Below, in pieces: positions 1-10,589 of a stretch of 64,000 nt of DNA. Position 1 is the stretch's first letter; each line of letters starts with the position of its first letter. A program made the translations under genes and the position numbers. Under the pieces are notes generated by a model, which saw only the letters and a program-made list of their open reading frames with translations, was not told the DNA's origin and ran no database searches. The stretch comes from Endomychus coccineus (taxonomy: Eukaryota > Arthropoda > Insecta > Coleoptera > Endomychidae). The stretch is from contig OY294067.1 of the NCBI GenBank assembly GCA_958510875.1, forward strand, positions 57,176,039 through 57,240,038. Reading direction: 5' to 3'.

Positions 1-399
1 AATTTGCCGTGAAACGGTGCCAGGTACAAAGAAATATCAGGTGACCTTATTTGATTAGATTTAAATCTAAGTTCGTCCTTAAAAAGTAGTTTTTACAGGG
101 GGATAACACTTTTCGGGTCAATTTATTGTTATTAAATACCTATATCTGAGCCACTGGATATGATAACGGACTCAAATTATGGGCACACGTTTCCACGATA
201 CCAAATTTCATTGAGACATCTTGATTATCTTCAGAGATACAAGCAAACTTAAGATATTTTTTATAAAATTCAACACCACCCTGTATCTCAAAAATTAAGC
301 GTCTGTGCATATATATTAATGGGAACTTTTTCCCTCAAAATCAGATTTCCTATCGACTGTTCGAATTCTGCTACTAAAACCTGGCACACCCTGTATATT
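1..399. other. Noncoding repeat-like DNA at window edge
   Basis: No convincing gene. The 9-mer GTGCCAGGT at 17-25 returns inverted at 379-387, followed by CACCCTGTATA, a phrase often seen at the ends of insect transposons. This suggests a short degenerate inverted-repeat element, but no target duplication is visible. Confidence 0.3.
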
Positions 400-477
400 A
401 TTACGAATTTGTAGTCAAAGTTATTAAAAAATCAATAGATTGCACAATAAAATGCATTTAAGGTGCATTATTGCACT
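400..477 (+). repeat. Outer inverted repeat (copies at 3542-3620 and 3679-3750)
   Basis: This ~78-bp block is repeated in inverted orientation at 3542-3620, and again more weakly at 3679-3750. All share a core around TGCATTTAAGGTGCATTATT, itself partly palindromic. The copies bracket the broken gene at 589-1330 and the fold-back mariner at 1557-3377, so the whole 0.4-3.75 kb interval may be one composite inverted-repeat element. Confidence 0.6.
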
Positions 478-588
478 TTTTTTATTATTGAACACAATAT
501 AAATTTTTGTCAAACAGTGAAAACAAGATCAGATTTATTGCGCTGCTTAGAAAAAAGTAACACGATAATGACATAGAATCACGTCAAA

Positions 589-1330
589 ATGTGGGTGATG
601 CGGACGGAAAAATTGGAACAACTGCTGCCAGCAAATCTGGAATGGCTGACAAGAGAAGTGGTTGCAGTGCCTGAAGACACAGATGCTCTTGTGTTATTGA
701 TCGCACTTACGCCATCAGAAGGCAAAATTTATTTTCATAAGCCACCTTCTGGTTTAATAACTTATTCAAGTCATAGTTTCAACGAGTATAAGCTATGCAA
801 GTCGCATATTTTAATATTGCATGAATTTACCGAGTTCGACGACGTCCGCTTTCTCCAATAAAGGCAAACAAGTATTTTTCAAAAACCTTGAAAACTGTCC
901 AATCTTAAAGAGCATGCAGAAAAGTTCAAAGAGAAATATCTTGAAATTGAAGATTTATTGGAAAACGGATACCAGCTGCTACTAGTTTTATATAGTGCAA
1001 CATTGAATTTCCGCAAGTTTAGCATACCTGTACAATACCAGGTACCAACATTAGAACTCTCACACATCTTGAGATGTAGGTCTTTTGCCGCTGTGATCTC
1101 AAAAAAGAAAGCAGTACGTCTCTGTACAATTATACCAACATTAGACGTATTTACGCAACATTTGAAACGTGTATACCTCCAGGTTCAAAATTGGATGTAT
1201 GGTGTCAAACCGATACAGACATGATTGAGGAGGGCATTAATGTTGAATTACCCGATACCGGACAAGAAAATAGTGAATCAGGTGATGAAATTGCTAAGCA
1301 GTTAGATTCAAATGATGTTGGTAGGTACTA
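589..1330 (+). pseudogene. Broken TE-associated protein, possibly PIN/FEN-like
   Basis: An open segment at 589-861 reads into degraded sequence that continues in shifted frames through about 958-1224 and on to about 1330. The first part has an acidic EDTDALVLLIAL stretch, then IYFHKP and CKSHILILHEFT. The second has KKKAVRLCTIIPT and LKRVYLQVQNW. This order resembles a multicopy family of uncharacterised arthropod proteins whose DTD motif suggests a PIN/FEN nuclease fold; that identification is from memory of the family and is tentative. At least two frame breaks and a stop near 861 make it a relic. It lies between inverted repeats at 400-477 and 3542-3620, consistent with carriage by a transposon. 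Confidence 0.45.
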
Positions 1331-1423
1331 ATGTTAATCAAGATGAAATTGAATAAAATGTACCATGTAAAGACTATTGTAAAAATATATTGTTAAATAA
1401 ATAAAATTAAAAAATGTTGATCC

Positions 1424-1500
1424 GTAATAATAATAATTATTAATAATAATGATACTAATATAATAATAATTATTAATAATAATGATACTAATATAATTAA
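1424..1500. repeat. AT-rich tandem duplication
   Basis: Two copies of a ~38-bp unit built from AATAATAATTATTAATAATA followed by ATGATACTAAT. The rest of 1331-1556 is plain AT-rich DNA without a gene. Confidence 0.7.
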
Positions 1501-2054
1501 TATGATAAGAAGAATATAAATATTCTAATGTATAATAAAGGATTTTATTTTATATACAGAGCGTTTCAGTTTTTTCGTTCATAACTTCACCAAACGATAG
1601 AGCTTCTGAAACTGATGAAGGTCTTCCATATAAAATTTTTCTCTAAATCACTTCGTTTCCGAGATAGATTGAAGTTTTGGCAAATTATTACACTTTCTCC
1701 ATTATCTTCTAAACAAATGAAGACTTTAGTTTTACTGGATGACAAATTTTTAAGGTTACGAAATGTTTTCGAGACAAATACAGTAGCGTAGTTATGGGGT
1801 TTTGTACCCACTTAAACCCCTTAAACTTCTAAGACAATGGTTGTAGATTATTATTGTATACAAATTTGAGAATTTTGCTTTATTTTATATAAAAAAGTAT
1901 TCTTGATAAATTTCACTTAGAGGCTTTTTGTTCGAGCAATTTTTCTAATCAGGGTTATCTTATGGAATAAGAAGGCTATTTAAAACGTAAGAAAATAGTT
2001 AAATACCTATTTATTGGTAATGATGAAAAATAATTCAAAATAAATGCTCAACAT

Positions 2055-2306
2055 TCAACACTCTTCGAATACCATTAAGTAGATCTTCTCTAATATGAGC
2101 CGGCGTGGCATAATTTTATCTTTTAAATAATCCCAAGCAAAAGAAACATTTGGACCAAAAATATTGTTTTTGTAAATGCCAAGCCAGACATTGACATTGA
2201 ATTCCTCTTGAAAATTCCTAGATCTTGTGTCCTGATTCATTTGCACATAAGAAACTGAACTACAACGAGAACTTTCTCCAGCAAATATTGTGGACAGATG
2301 AAGCAC
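2055..2306 (-). pseudogene. Mariner transposase remnant, left arm
   Basis: The minus-strand reading contains VNVWLGIYKNNIFGP, a conserved mariner-type segment, joined directly to SFAWDYLKDKIMPRR, which normally lies much further downstream. The catalytic RSPDLNPLD stretch between them is missing, so this copy has an internal deletion. The same final segment reappears on the plus strand at about 2680-2735. Confidence 0.6.
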
Positions 2307-2339
2307 ATTTTACACGGACGTGGACTTATTAATTTTCAC

Positions 2340-2839
2340 AATTTACGTTCATGGACAAATGAAAACACTCATGGTACAAGATTCAGAAATTTCCAAGAAA
2401 AATTCAGTGTCAATATCTTGGCATTTACAAAAACAATATTTTTCGAACATACGTTTTACCAGACAGACTAACGGCCGCTGCATTATTAGAATTTTTGGGA
2501 ACTTATCACGAAGACACCACACAATGAGGGAACAAATGCATTGATACAAATGGATGACTGTCCTGTCTATTTTTGCAGACAAGTACGAGAATGGCTAAAT
2601 AGAAAGTACGGTGAAAGATGGATGGTGGTCCAGTTGCATGGCCTCCTCGATCGCCTGACCTCAATCCTCTGAACTTTTTTGCTTGGAATTATTTGAAAGA
2701 TAAAATTATGCCACGCCGATTCATAATAGAGAAGATCGACTCAATCGTATTGGAAGAGCTTGTGATGAAATTAATAATAAATGTTAATTGGAAGAAGGCC
2801 GTTGAGAAATGTCGGCGATGCGTTGAATTAAATGAATAA
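2340..2839 (+). pseudogene. Mariner transposase remnant, right arm
   Basis: Plus-strand counterpart of the left-arm relic. It starts with a corrupted copy of the RNFQEKF region near 2385, runs through stops and frameshifts, then gives a clean 73-codon stretch at 2618-2839 with WPPRSPDLNPLNFFAWNYLK (third catalytic Asp within SPD) and the C-terminal KKAVEKCRRCVELNE. It keeps the catalytic C-terminal block that the left arm lost, so the two arms are independent deletion derivatives of one family. Confidence 0.65.
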
Positions 2840-3750
2840 TTTTAAGCATTTATTAAGAATTATTTTTCATCGTTACCAATAAATTGGTATTTAGATATGT
2901 TCTTACGTTTTAAATAGCCTTTCGAAAAGAATTGCATAAGATAACCCTGATTAGAAAAATCAAAATAGCTCGAAAGGAAATCCTCTAGGTGAAATTTATT
3001 AGGAATATTTTTTTATAGAAAATAGAATATCATAAATCGAAGTTTCTAAATTTGTATATAATAATAATTTCCGACCATTGGCGTAGAAGTTTAAGGGGTT
3101 TAAATGGGTACAAAACCCCGTAACTACGCTACTGTATTTGTCTCAAAAACATTTTGTGACCAAAAAAATGTCTCAACCAGTAAAACTAAAGTGTACCAAG
3201 TTAGAACTGAAAATTTCTAATTGTTCAGAAGATAATGAAGAAAATGTTATAACTACTCAAAACTTCAACACCCTGTATCTCGGAAACGAAGTGATTCAGA
3301 TAAAAATTTTATATGAAAGACCCCTATTAATTTTAGAAGTTCTATCGTTTGACGAACGAAAAAACTGAAACACTCTGTATATTAAATGTTCGTTTCAATT
3401 TGACAAAATGTATGTGTCTATCATTTATAATCTCTTCATATATGCCTTATTTTTACCAAATTAGCACTTTACATTCATACTCGGCGATCTCGGAAACCTC
3501 CTTCAGCCAATTCTTTACTCATTTTACTTGGTATTGAAAAAGTGCAATAATGCACCTTAAATGCATTTTATTATGCAATCTATCATTTTTCTGATAAGCT
3601 TAACTTTGTATTCGTAATTAGCCACCTCCAAAACTCCCATATACCAATTTTCAACTCATTCTATTCAATATTAAAAATGTGCAATAATGCAACTTAAATG
3701 CATTTTATTATGCAATCTATCATTTCCCTAATAACTTTGACTACAGATCC

Positions 3751-4786
3751 GTAGTATTGGATGAGGGGTTACAATGTCAGGTAGGTTCGAGCTATCGTTA
3801 CTTCACATTTCGTCAGAAAAGTGAAAAGTAAAAATTAACTGAGATTCGTGGATCACTAACCTCCCTCACCTATGGAATCGATAAAATTTTGCAAATGATC
3901 AGATGAAGACTTAGGGAGACGTCAAATTACGTCATTGGACTTGAAGTTCATTCGAATTGACAACATATGTGTTTCACAACGACTTTTATTGTATTATAAT
4001 AAATACGGATAAATCAACTACTATTGTTACGTCCTGTTGGCACAATTTTTGTCTTTCGGACACTTCTGCGGGTTAAATATACGATTGTGATACTAGCTGT
4101 TGCCCACAGACAACTAAAAACCTAGGAAGACGTCAATTTTAACCGCATCGGAAGCTCATTTGAATTGACAACATATTATGTGTTTTACCAGGTGGATAGA
4201 TTAGCTTTATTTGTACTGTAGATAGTGATTAGTGTACAGTGTAAAACACGGCAAAAATATGATAAAAATATAAAAATTACAGGTAAGTATAAAGTCAATT
4301 GAATAATATCAAGTAATATTTATATTCTTATAAGTAGTCAAACATTTAAAATAACAACATTACAGTATGTAGATTACGTATTGTCTCTCAAAGACAGTTT
4401 GGACCATGATAATGTTCGAATGATGTGGGCAATTAGGCAAAGAACTTTTAGCTTGTTTGCTCAATTAATGATCTCATTTTTTTAATTTGTTAGTAATTGT
4501 GTATTCATTTAATAGCGTCAGCATTGACAAAGTCAAATATAATGAATAATTACATAATTTTATAGCATCGTATTGGTCGTGATTTGCTAAAATTGAATAC
4601 GAAATACATGAGGAATCAGATAAGTTGGGATGAAAAATCGTCATCCTGGTTTTTGGTTGAAGAGAAATATTGCTATTTTCATTTTCTAGTTGGGCATAAC
4701 TAACTATTTTAATAAATCAGATACATGGATATAGTAAAATAAAACACTTTTACTTTGTTTCTTTATCAAATATATCATAGAACAAA
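3751..4786. other. Noncoding, with a 67-bp direct repeat pair
   Basis: No gene seen. A ~67-bp block containing GAAGTTCATTCGAATTGACA at 3908-3974 recurs in the same orientation, diverged, at 4119-4185. Each is followed by a line rich in TTTATTGTA-type words, so they may be ends of one old element. Confidence 0.45.
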
Positions 4787-4830
4787 ATCGTGACTATAGT
4801 TTCGACACTAGCGTGTCATCTTCAAACGAT
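4787..4830 (-). ncRNA. Hammerhead ribozyme-like fold (C3 to U)
   Basis: Minus strand, 5' to 3': stem I AUCGU; core UUGAAGA (canonical CUGANGA with C3 changed to U); stem II GACAC/GUGUC closed by a GCUA loop; GAA; a two-base-pair stem III AC/GU with a UAUA loop; cleavage nucleotide C; then ACGAU, which pairs perfectly with the first five bases. This is the minimal type I layout of Penelope-like retroelement hammerheads. The C3 change should abolish or strongly reduce self-cleavage, so this is probably a dead copy. The flanks (TTTTACTTTG and its complement near 4855) are themselves inverted repeats. Confidence 0.6.
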
Positions 4831-5244
4831 ACATTTGTCTCTATAAATTATGTGACAAAAACAAAGTAAAAGTCTTTTATTATATTAAATCAATATCATA
4901 AATTATCACAAATAATGGCTTCCACCATTGAATCATATACATGGTATTTATAGATAATTACATAACAATATTTATGTATCATTTTCATAGAATTAACGGG
5001 TGCAGGTTTTTTATCTAAATATAAATAAGTCCTATCTAACAGACATGGGATTACATCATGAGCAGTCGTGGTCTACGATAATTGAAATTTTGTCTATATT
5101 TATTTTTGTAAGAGGTTATCTTCTAAACATTCATATATTGGAGATAACTTCACCAAAATCATGAATATTAATAATAATTATAAGACCCTATGTTCTGACA
5201 ATGATAACTCAAAAATGAGGAATATTATACACGAAAGTTATTTG

Positions 5245-7017
5245 AGTTTTATTGGCATTGTGCCAGTCCTATCAAAGGTTTTCGAAAAGATTATTACATA
5301 CAACTGAGAAACTATCTAACTATTAACAACATACCGGGATATCAAAAATTATCTTGGTCAAGGGTGGTTGTGGAATCTAAAACGAGTGTCTTACTCTGCG
5401 TTTGAAATAATTATGTCACTGTCACACTGACATCATGAATAACCTACAAATTTCATACCTATTCATTTCAGTTGTAAAACAATAATGAACTACAAATTAT
5501 GAAATAATTATGTGAACTTTGAACCTTTTCAGAGGTCGTGATAGCCACAATCTGGGTCAAAAACTGTTTGGAATAGATAATTTTCCGTAAATCGAATGAC
5601 GTTCACGTGAGAAGCCCGTAGCACGTGAGTTAGAAAAGTGCAAACTGGTTGTACCTAATACGGCTTTACGACGACTTTTCGCGTGCCGTTTTCGCTCCAT
5701 GTTGTTAGATTTAGTATCGGACCGTGCCCGAGGGCCCTTCTTTTTCCGATAAATGTCCATTAAATAGGAAAATTTAATCAAAACAGTTTGAGCTAATCTC
5801 AGATCTCAGCTACGCGCATCTAAAGTGCGACGTAACAAAGGGAATTATCTCGCGACTAAAATATTCACGAAGCGGGTAAAAGCTAGCGGCCCATAGCCAA
5901 AAACACTTTATTACAACTGGCGCCGGTTGCACGGGGCAAGAAACGGCCCCAAATTAACAAGACCGAGGTAACTTACTTACGCGCAGCGAGCTCCTCGAGG
6001 TATATGTCAAAATGATTTCGTTCGTAGCTAATCACATAGGACGTCTGGCGTTCATGCAATTATGTTTTTAGATAATTCGAACCTTCTAATTTCGATAGGC
6101 CACGAGAAAATCCCGGAGTCCAAAGAGCTAAAAAGACTTTTGAGTGTTACAATATTCGTATAAAATTGCGAAATTTCGCACTTTTAGAAACTTCAAATTA
6201 ATTATGACATAATTATTTCAAACGTAAAATAAGACATACGTTTTAGATTCCACAACCACCCTTGACCAAGATAATTTTTGATGTCCCGGTATTTCCCGGA
6301 GTTCAGTCTGGATTTAGACCTCATCACAGCTGCACGACCGCACTTCTTTCAATTAGCGACGATATTTTGATGGCAACGGATCAAGAACTTCACTCTGTAT
6401 TGACTTTAGCAAGGCCTTTGATCTGTCATGATGTTTTGCTGGCCATTCTCGGCTATATTGGCTTGGGTGCGGGTGCATTGGATTTGTTTGGATCATATTT
6501 GAAGGATAGGAGACAAACGGTCGTCCTGGGCGAGATCGCTTCATATCAGTTCAATGTAAGACTAGAAGTTCCTCAGGATTCTATCCTGGGGCCTTTGTTG
6601 TTTGCTAATTATATTCATATCTTTCCGAGTTGCTTAAAACACTGCCGAGTGCATACGTATGCTGGCGATACCCAGATTTACTACTCTTTCTCGGTATCCG
6701 AAGTGGAAGATGCTCTACAGAAAATTAATGAAGATTTACAGTTAATAGCGGATACATCTCTGAACTATTCTCTCTGCCTTAATCCAAGGAAGTCTACGGC
6801 ATTATTGTTTGGTAGCAATGCTAATTATAACGTGATACGGAGTCAAATTAAGCTACAGATAGATAACACACCGGTTCCTTTGGTAGACGGGGCGAGGAAT
6901 CTTGGTCTCGGTATGGACAACTCTGTTAGGTATAGAGAACACTTGAAGCTTTGTAACAGAAGGGCTTATGCAAACCTGAGGATGTTGTATCCACATCGAG
7001 GGTATCTCCCCATCTGA
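5245..7017 (+). pseudogene. LINE reverse transcriptase relic, split by an insertion
   Basis: Non-LTR reverse transcriptase of the Jockey/CR1 group. The upstream piece (5245-5331) reads GIVPVLSKVFEKIITYN; the downstream piece (6292-7017) begins FPGVQSGFRPHHSCTTALL and continues through VPQDSILGPLLF and YAGDTQIYYS to LYPHRGYLP. The catalytic YADD box is YAGD and the VPQG glycine is aspartate, so it is inactive even where open. The 251-codon open frame starting at 6262 takes its first nine codons from the inserted element at 5334-6289, so that apparent start is an artefact. The 5' half of the LINE (endonuclease) is absent. Confidence 0.8.
5334..6289. mobile_element. TA-flanked inverted-repeat element inside the LINE
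   Basis: Both ends read CCGGGAYATCAAAAATTATC inward, and the inverted match continues for about 90 bp. TA lies immediately outside each end (5332-5333 and 6290-6291). Removing the element and one TA restores an uninterrupted reverse-transcriptase reading, which independently proves the boundaries. At 956 bp with no substantial gene, it is a nonautonomous Tc1/mariner-type element by its TA duplication. Confidence 0.8.
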
Positions 7018-8420
7018 TGTGCATAACATTAATATTCATAGGAGAGACATGATATCGGTACCTCGTCATGGGTTGTCACTTTTTAAACGTTCTTCAGTTA
7101 CCAGGTGTATGCACTATAAGCGGGTTGTCTGCATTTGCCAGAAAATTAAATAGGATACATGTTCGATGTTTTGGTTAATGTTCAGTGGGGGACATGATGA
7201 ATGTGTGATTTCTTGAGTTTGATAATTTGTTATTTTTTTGGATATTATTGTTATTATGTTATTGTGTTATTATATATGTTTATATTCGAATCTCGTAAAG
7301 TTTGCCGTGTAACTGGGATTTAATTTTGGATTTTGCACCTGCAGGTTGATATAATCTGGTTGATATTGCATTGGATTTGTTTGGTTTTCATTATTCAAAT
7401 TAGGGTTCAAGTGGTAGAACAGAGGATGACTATTCGTATTCATCCATGTGAACTTCGCCCTAAGCTTCATACAAGTTAACTAGTTTTTACTTTTTTTTCT
7501 TTTGTGATATTTAATTGCATATTCTATGTATAATTTCTTATGTGAATGAAGACGTATTATTATTATTATAATTCATGTTATCAGGATCATGATAACGATC
7601 ATTTTGATATTAGCCGTGAATTTTATTACACGAGGCTCAACTGAAAATTGTACTATGAATAATCTCAATGAACCTGAATCACTCATATTTATATTTTCCT
7701 CAACTGTGCGCTCTACGAATGGTTGATCACCTGCAGGGCGACGTATAACTGATCTAAACTATTTAACTCGAATTTTAAATAGTGTCGATTATACTACTTA
7801 TATTAAGCTACTCTGTTATTATATGATTGATGTCATTGAAACGTCGTTTATACTCAATGGAGAAAAATGCACGTACTTCCCTTAACTCCAATTGGCATAT
7901 TTTTTCAGAACTGTCATTATTATTAATCTATTTGTTTTTTTCTATTTCGTAGAAAGTGTAAACGATGATCTATACTAACTATCAACTTTGCTGGCATTAC
8001 CTACTTTTTTTGAAATAAAATATATTTTTGGGAATACTATACTAGTAGAATCTTTGAAACTTTGTTTCTGCCCAGGTAAACATGCAGGAAACTCCAAACG
8101 GCAACGTTATCGCAGGTTTTATCTTAATTTTTCTAAATTTATCACCGACTATTGCATATTGGCGTATTATTAATTCTTACTGGAGATTTATTACCAGCCA
8201 ATCCATACTAATAAATATAAATACTGACCAAATGGTTATTTTACTGCTCAAAAATCCGATTATAAGTTATCAAATTTTATAAATTTACTGAGTCTTTTAC
8301 AAAATTTAATGATTGTTTTTAATGTTATAATGTAAATTATGAATTAAACACTGTTTAGTTTATTATGATCCATATTTCTGTAACATTTTTTTTCTTCCAC
8401 TCTCGCAATATCTGGTATTA
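7018..8420. other. Noncoding AT-rich DNA
   Basis: No gene supported. Open stretches on both strands are short, low in complexity and resemble no family I recognise. Confidence 0.5.
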
Positions 8421-9866
8421 GTCGAGGAAATAAATCAGAAAAGGTCAAAAATAAAATCGGCAGAACCGATTTTGATGATTTTTTTAAATCGATTCTAGAA
8501 ATCGTTTTAAAAAAATGTTACCCATCTATTTTTTCATGATATGCATTTCAGCATTTCTACAGAGGAAAATGTATCATTTTGAATGTGTTTTCAGGAGATA
8601 CCTAATATTGGAAATATTGAAAAAACGGACAAATATAGTCAAAATAGGCCAGAATTTCTTACTCGGTGGTTTTTGGGGTTACTAATCACGATTTCGATGC
8701 TAGATTCGAACTACGATGCACCTGGTGCTAAGAAAATTCTGGCACCTTCGTCGTCTCTAGGAAATTCGAGAAAATATCTTTTGCAATGGAGTGAAACTTG
8801 TGGGGGAGATTCTTTTGAGGTTGCCACTTGTGACCATGACCCTCAATAGTCACCTGATGGTCAGGATATCACGATGATCTAGGTCACCTCTATGGATTGT
8901 TTTTTAATAGGCTCTGAAATGCAACCAAATCCGTCTCGGGGTTTTTTGGGCGCTGATCACGATTCTGGAGTCGAAATCAATCGACGATGCATCTTATAAA
9001 CATATATGTGATGTCGGCAACAAAGAACTCAAAAAATACCTTCTGCACAATAATCAAACTTGATTGAGTTTTTCAAGTACGAAAAATATAATAGTGAATG
9101 ACTTTTGATTTCGAATGTTGAAAATTTTAATAATTAAGTTTGTTTTTTTCAAGAATCAATCTACAACATATAAGTTTACAAGAGGAAACAACAAAAACAA
9201 TATTGTAAAACACGAACTTCAAATTCAACTTTTTGAATAATTTATTAGAAATGTTATATAAGTGAAAATCGAGTAGTTTTTATTATTATTAATATTTGTA
9301 TTATTTTTGATTCGCTCCAAACTCCAGAATCGTGATCAGCGCCCCAACAAATCCCCGAAATACGAATTTGGTTGAATTTCAGAGGATATTAAAAAACAAT
9401 CCATGGAGATGGTCTATGTCATCAGGGTATTCTGTCCACCAGGTTACTATTGATTGTCATGGTCATGACCGGCAACTTCAAGAGAACCTCTCCAATGAGT
9501 TTCTTTCCATTGTGAAATATTTTCTCGAATTGCCTGGAGACGGCGATAAAACAAGGATGTCCTGAGCCCCAGGTTCGTCATAGTTCGAAACTGGGACCGG
9601 AATTGTGGTAAGCAGCCCCGAAAACTGCCGAGTAAGAAATTCTGGCCTACTTTAGCAATATTTGGCCATTTGTTATTATTATATCCTGAAAATTAATTCA
9701 AAAAGATGCATTTTCCTCGGTAGAAATGCTCAAATGTACATCAAGAGAAAATAAACTGGTAACATTTTTTTCAACTGACTTCTCGAATCGATTTTAAAAA
9801 ATCCTCAAAATCGGTTATGCCGATTTCTTTTTTACTTCAGACTTTTTTCTGCTTTATTTCCTCGAC
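8421..9866. mobile_element. Fold-back element, family A copy 1
   Basis: Starts GTCGAGGAAATAAATC and ends with the complement; TATTA flanks it on both sides (8416-8420 and 9867-9871), a likely 5-bp target duplication. The arms, over 500 bp each, mirror each other: the segment around CATGACCCTCAATAGTCACC near 8840 returns inverted near 9445. It has no gene. The word GTGATCAGCG recurs in both arms. A relative lies at 49836-51158. Confidence 0.7.
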
Positions 9867-10306
9867 TATTATATTTATAAACATGCTTGTGAATAATCTG
9901 GTGCGCATTTGTGTGACCAACATATCTTTCTTACTTTGAGCTCAAAATCATGTGTTTTAAGAATGTAGTTTCTTTTTAGCACAATAAATTCTATTATTAT
10001 TATTGTCATATGATAATTCATAAAACCGAACCAAATGTTATACTCTGGCGACATTTTTGCAATAAACTTGTAAATCATCATTTGAACATCCAAGGTAGGG
10101 GACTGTGAGTATGCTATAGATCATAAGTGAAGAAATAGGTTATCTATGTGTGTTTGAAATAATTGGAGATCATTGGTGCAGAGGCTAATTAGAAAAGTTG
10201 ACTATATTTTAGAGCTCTAGTCCTTTATGTATAAAATAATAAATACTTGTTGTCTTAAATGCTAAACTACGTTAGGTAAAAAAAGTTTCTAACTAAATGT
10301 TTGTTA
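9867..10306. other. Noncoding; desaturase 3' region
   Basis: Lies just downstream of the desaturase stop codon (10307-10309, minus strand) and presumably holds its 3' untranslated region. No gene is seen. Confidence 0.4.
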
Positions 10307-10589
10307 TTATTCTAATTTCGGCGATTCTGGAATTTCTGTGCCCCATCGATGATGTGATCCATCACCGTGATTCATAACTATAGACTTCACTAGTTCTTTT
10401 GATGGTTGCTTTAGATCATACGCCCATCCAATTTTGGCAAAAAAGTCTATGAACATGGTTGTAAGATTCTTGGAATATTGTCCGAGTTCTGCTGCTTTGT
10501 AGTCCCAAGGGAACGTGTGATGATAGTTATGCCAACCTTCTCCCATAGATAATAGAGAAACGGCCAGATTCTCGGCCGGATTTATTTTC
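10307..10589 (-). CDS. Desaturase coding exon 5 (histidine box III)
   Basis: Begins after a CTACAG acceptor and reads KINPAENLAVSLLSMGEGWH, then NYHHTFPWDYKAAELG, ending PESPKLE and TAA at 10309-10307. The first 43 nt lie upstream of an internal ATG and are supplied only by correct splicing. Confidence 0.93.

Larger units (their letters stand above)
1557..3377. mobile_element. Fold-back mariner-like element
   Basis: The element begins CAGAGCGTTTCAGTTTTTTC and ends with the near-perfect complement, with TA on each side (1555-1556 and 3378-3379), the Tc1/mariner target signature. Complementarity runs inward for roughly 600 bp per arm (about 1557-2190 against 2670-3377). Both arms carry the same transposase segment, on opposite strands. 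The structure looks like two internally deleted copies of one mariner joined tail to tail. Neither copy could encode a working transposase. Confidence 0.7.

Noticed and set aside
6262..6289. N-terminus of the LINE open frame as a real start
   Set aside because: These codons belong to the inserted inverted-repeat element; the LINE reading resumes after the TA at 6290.
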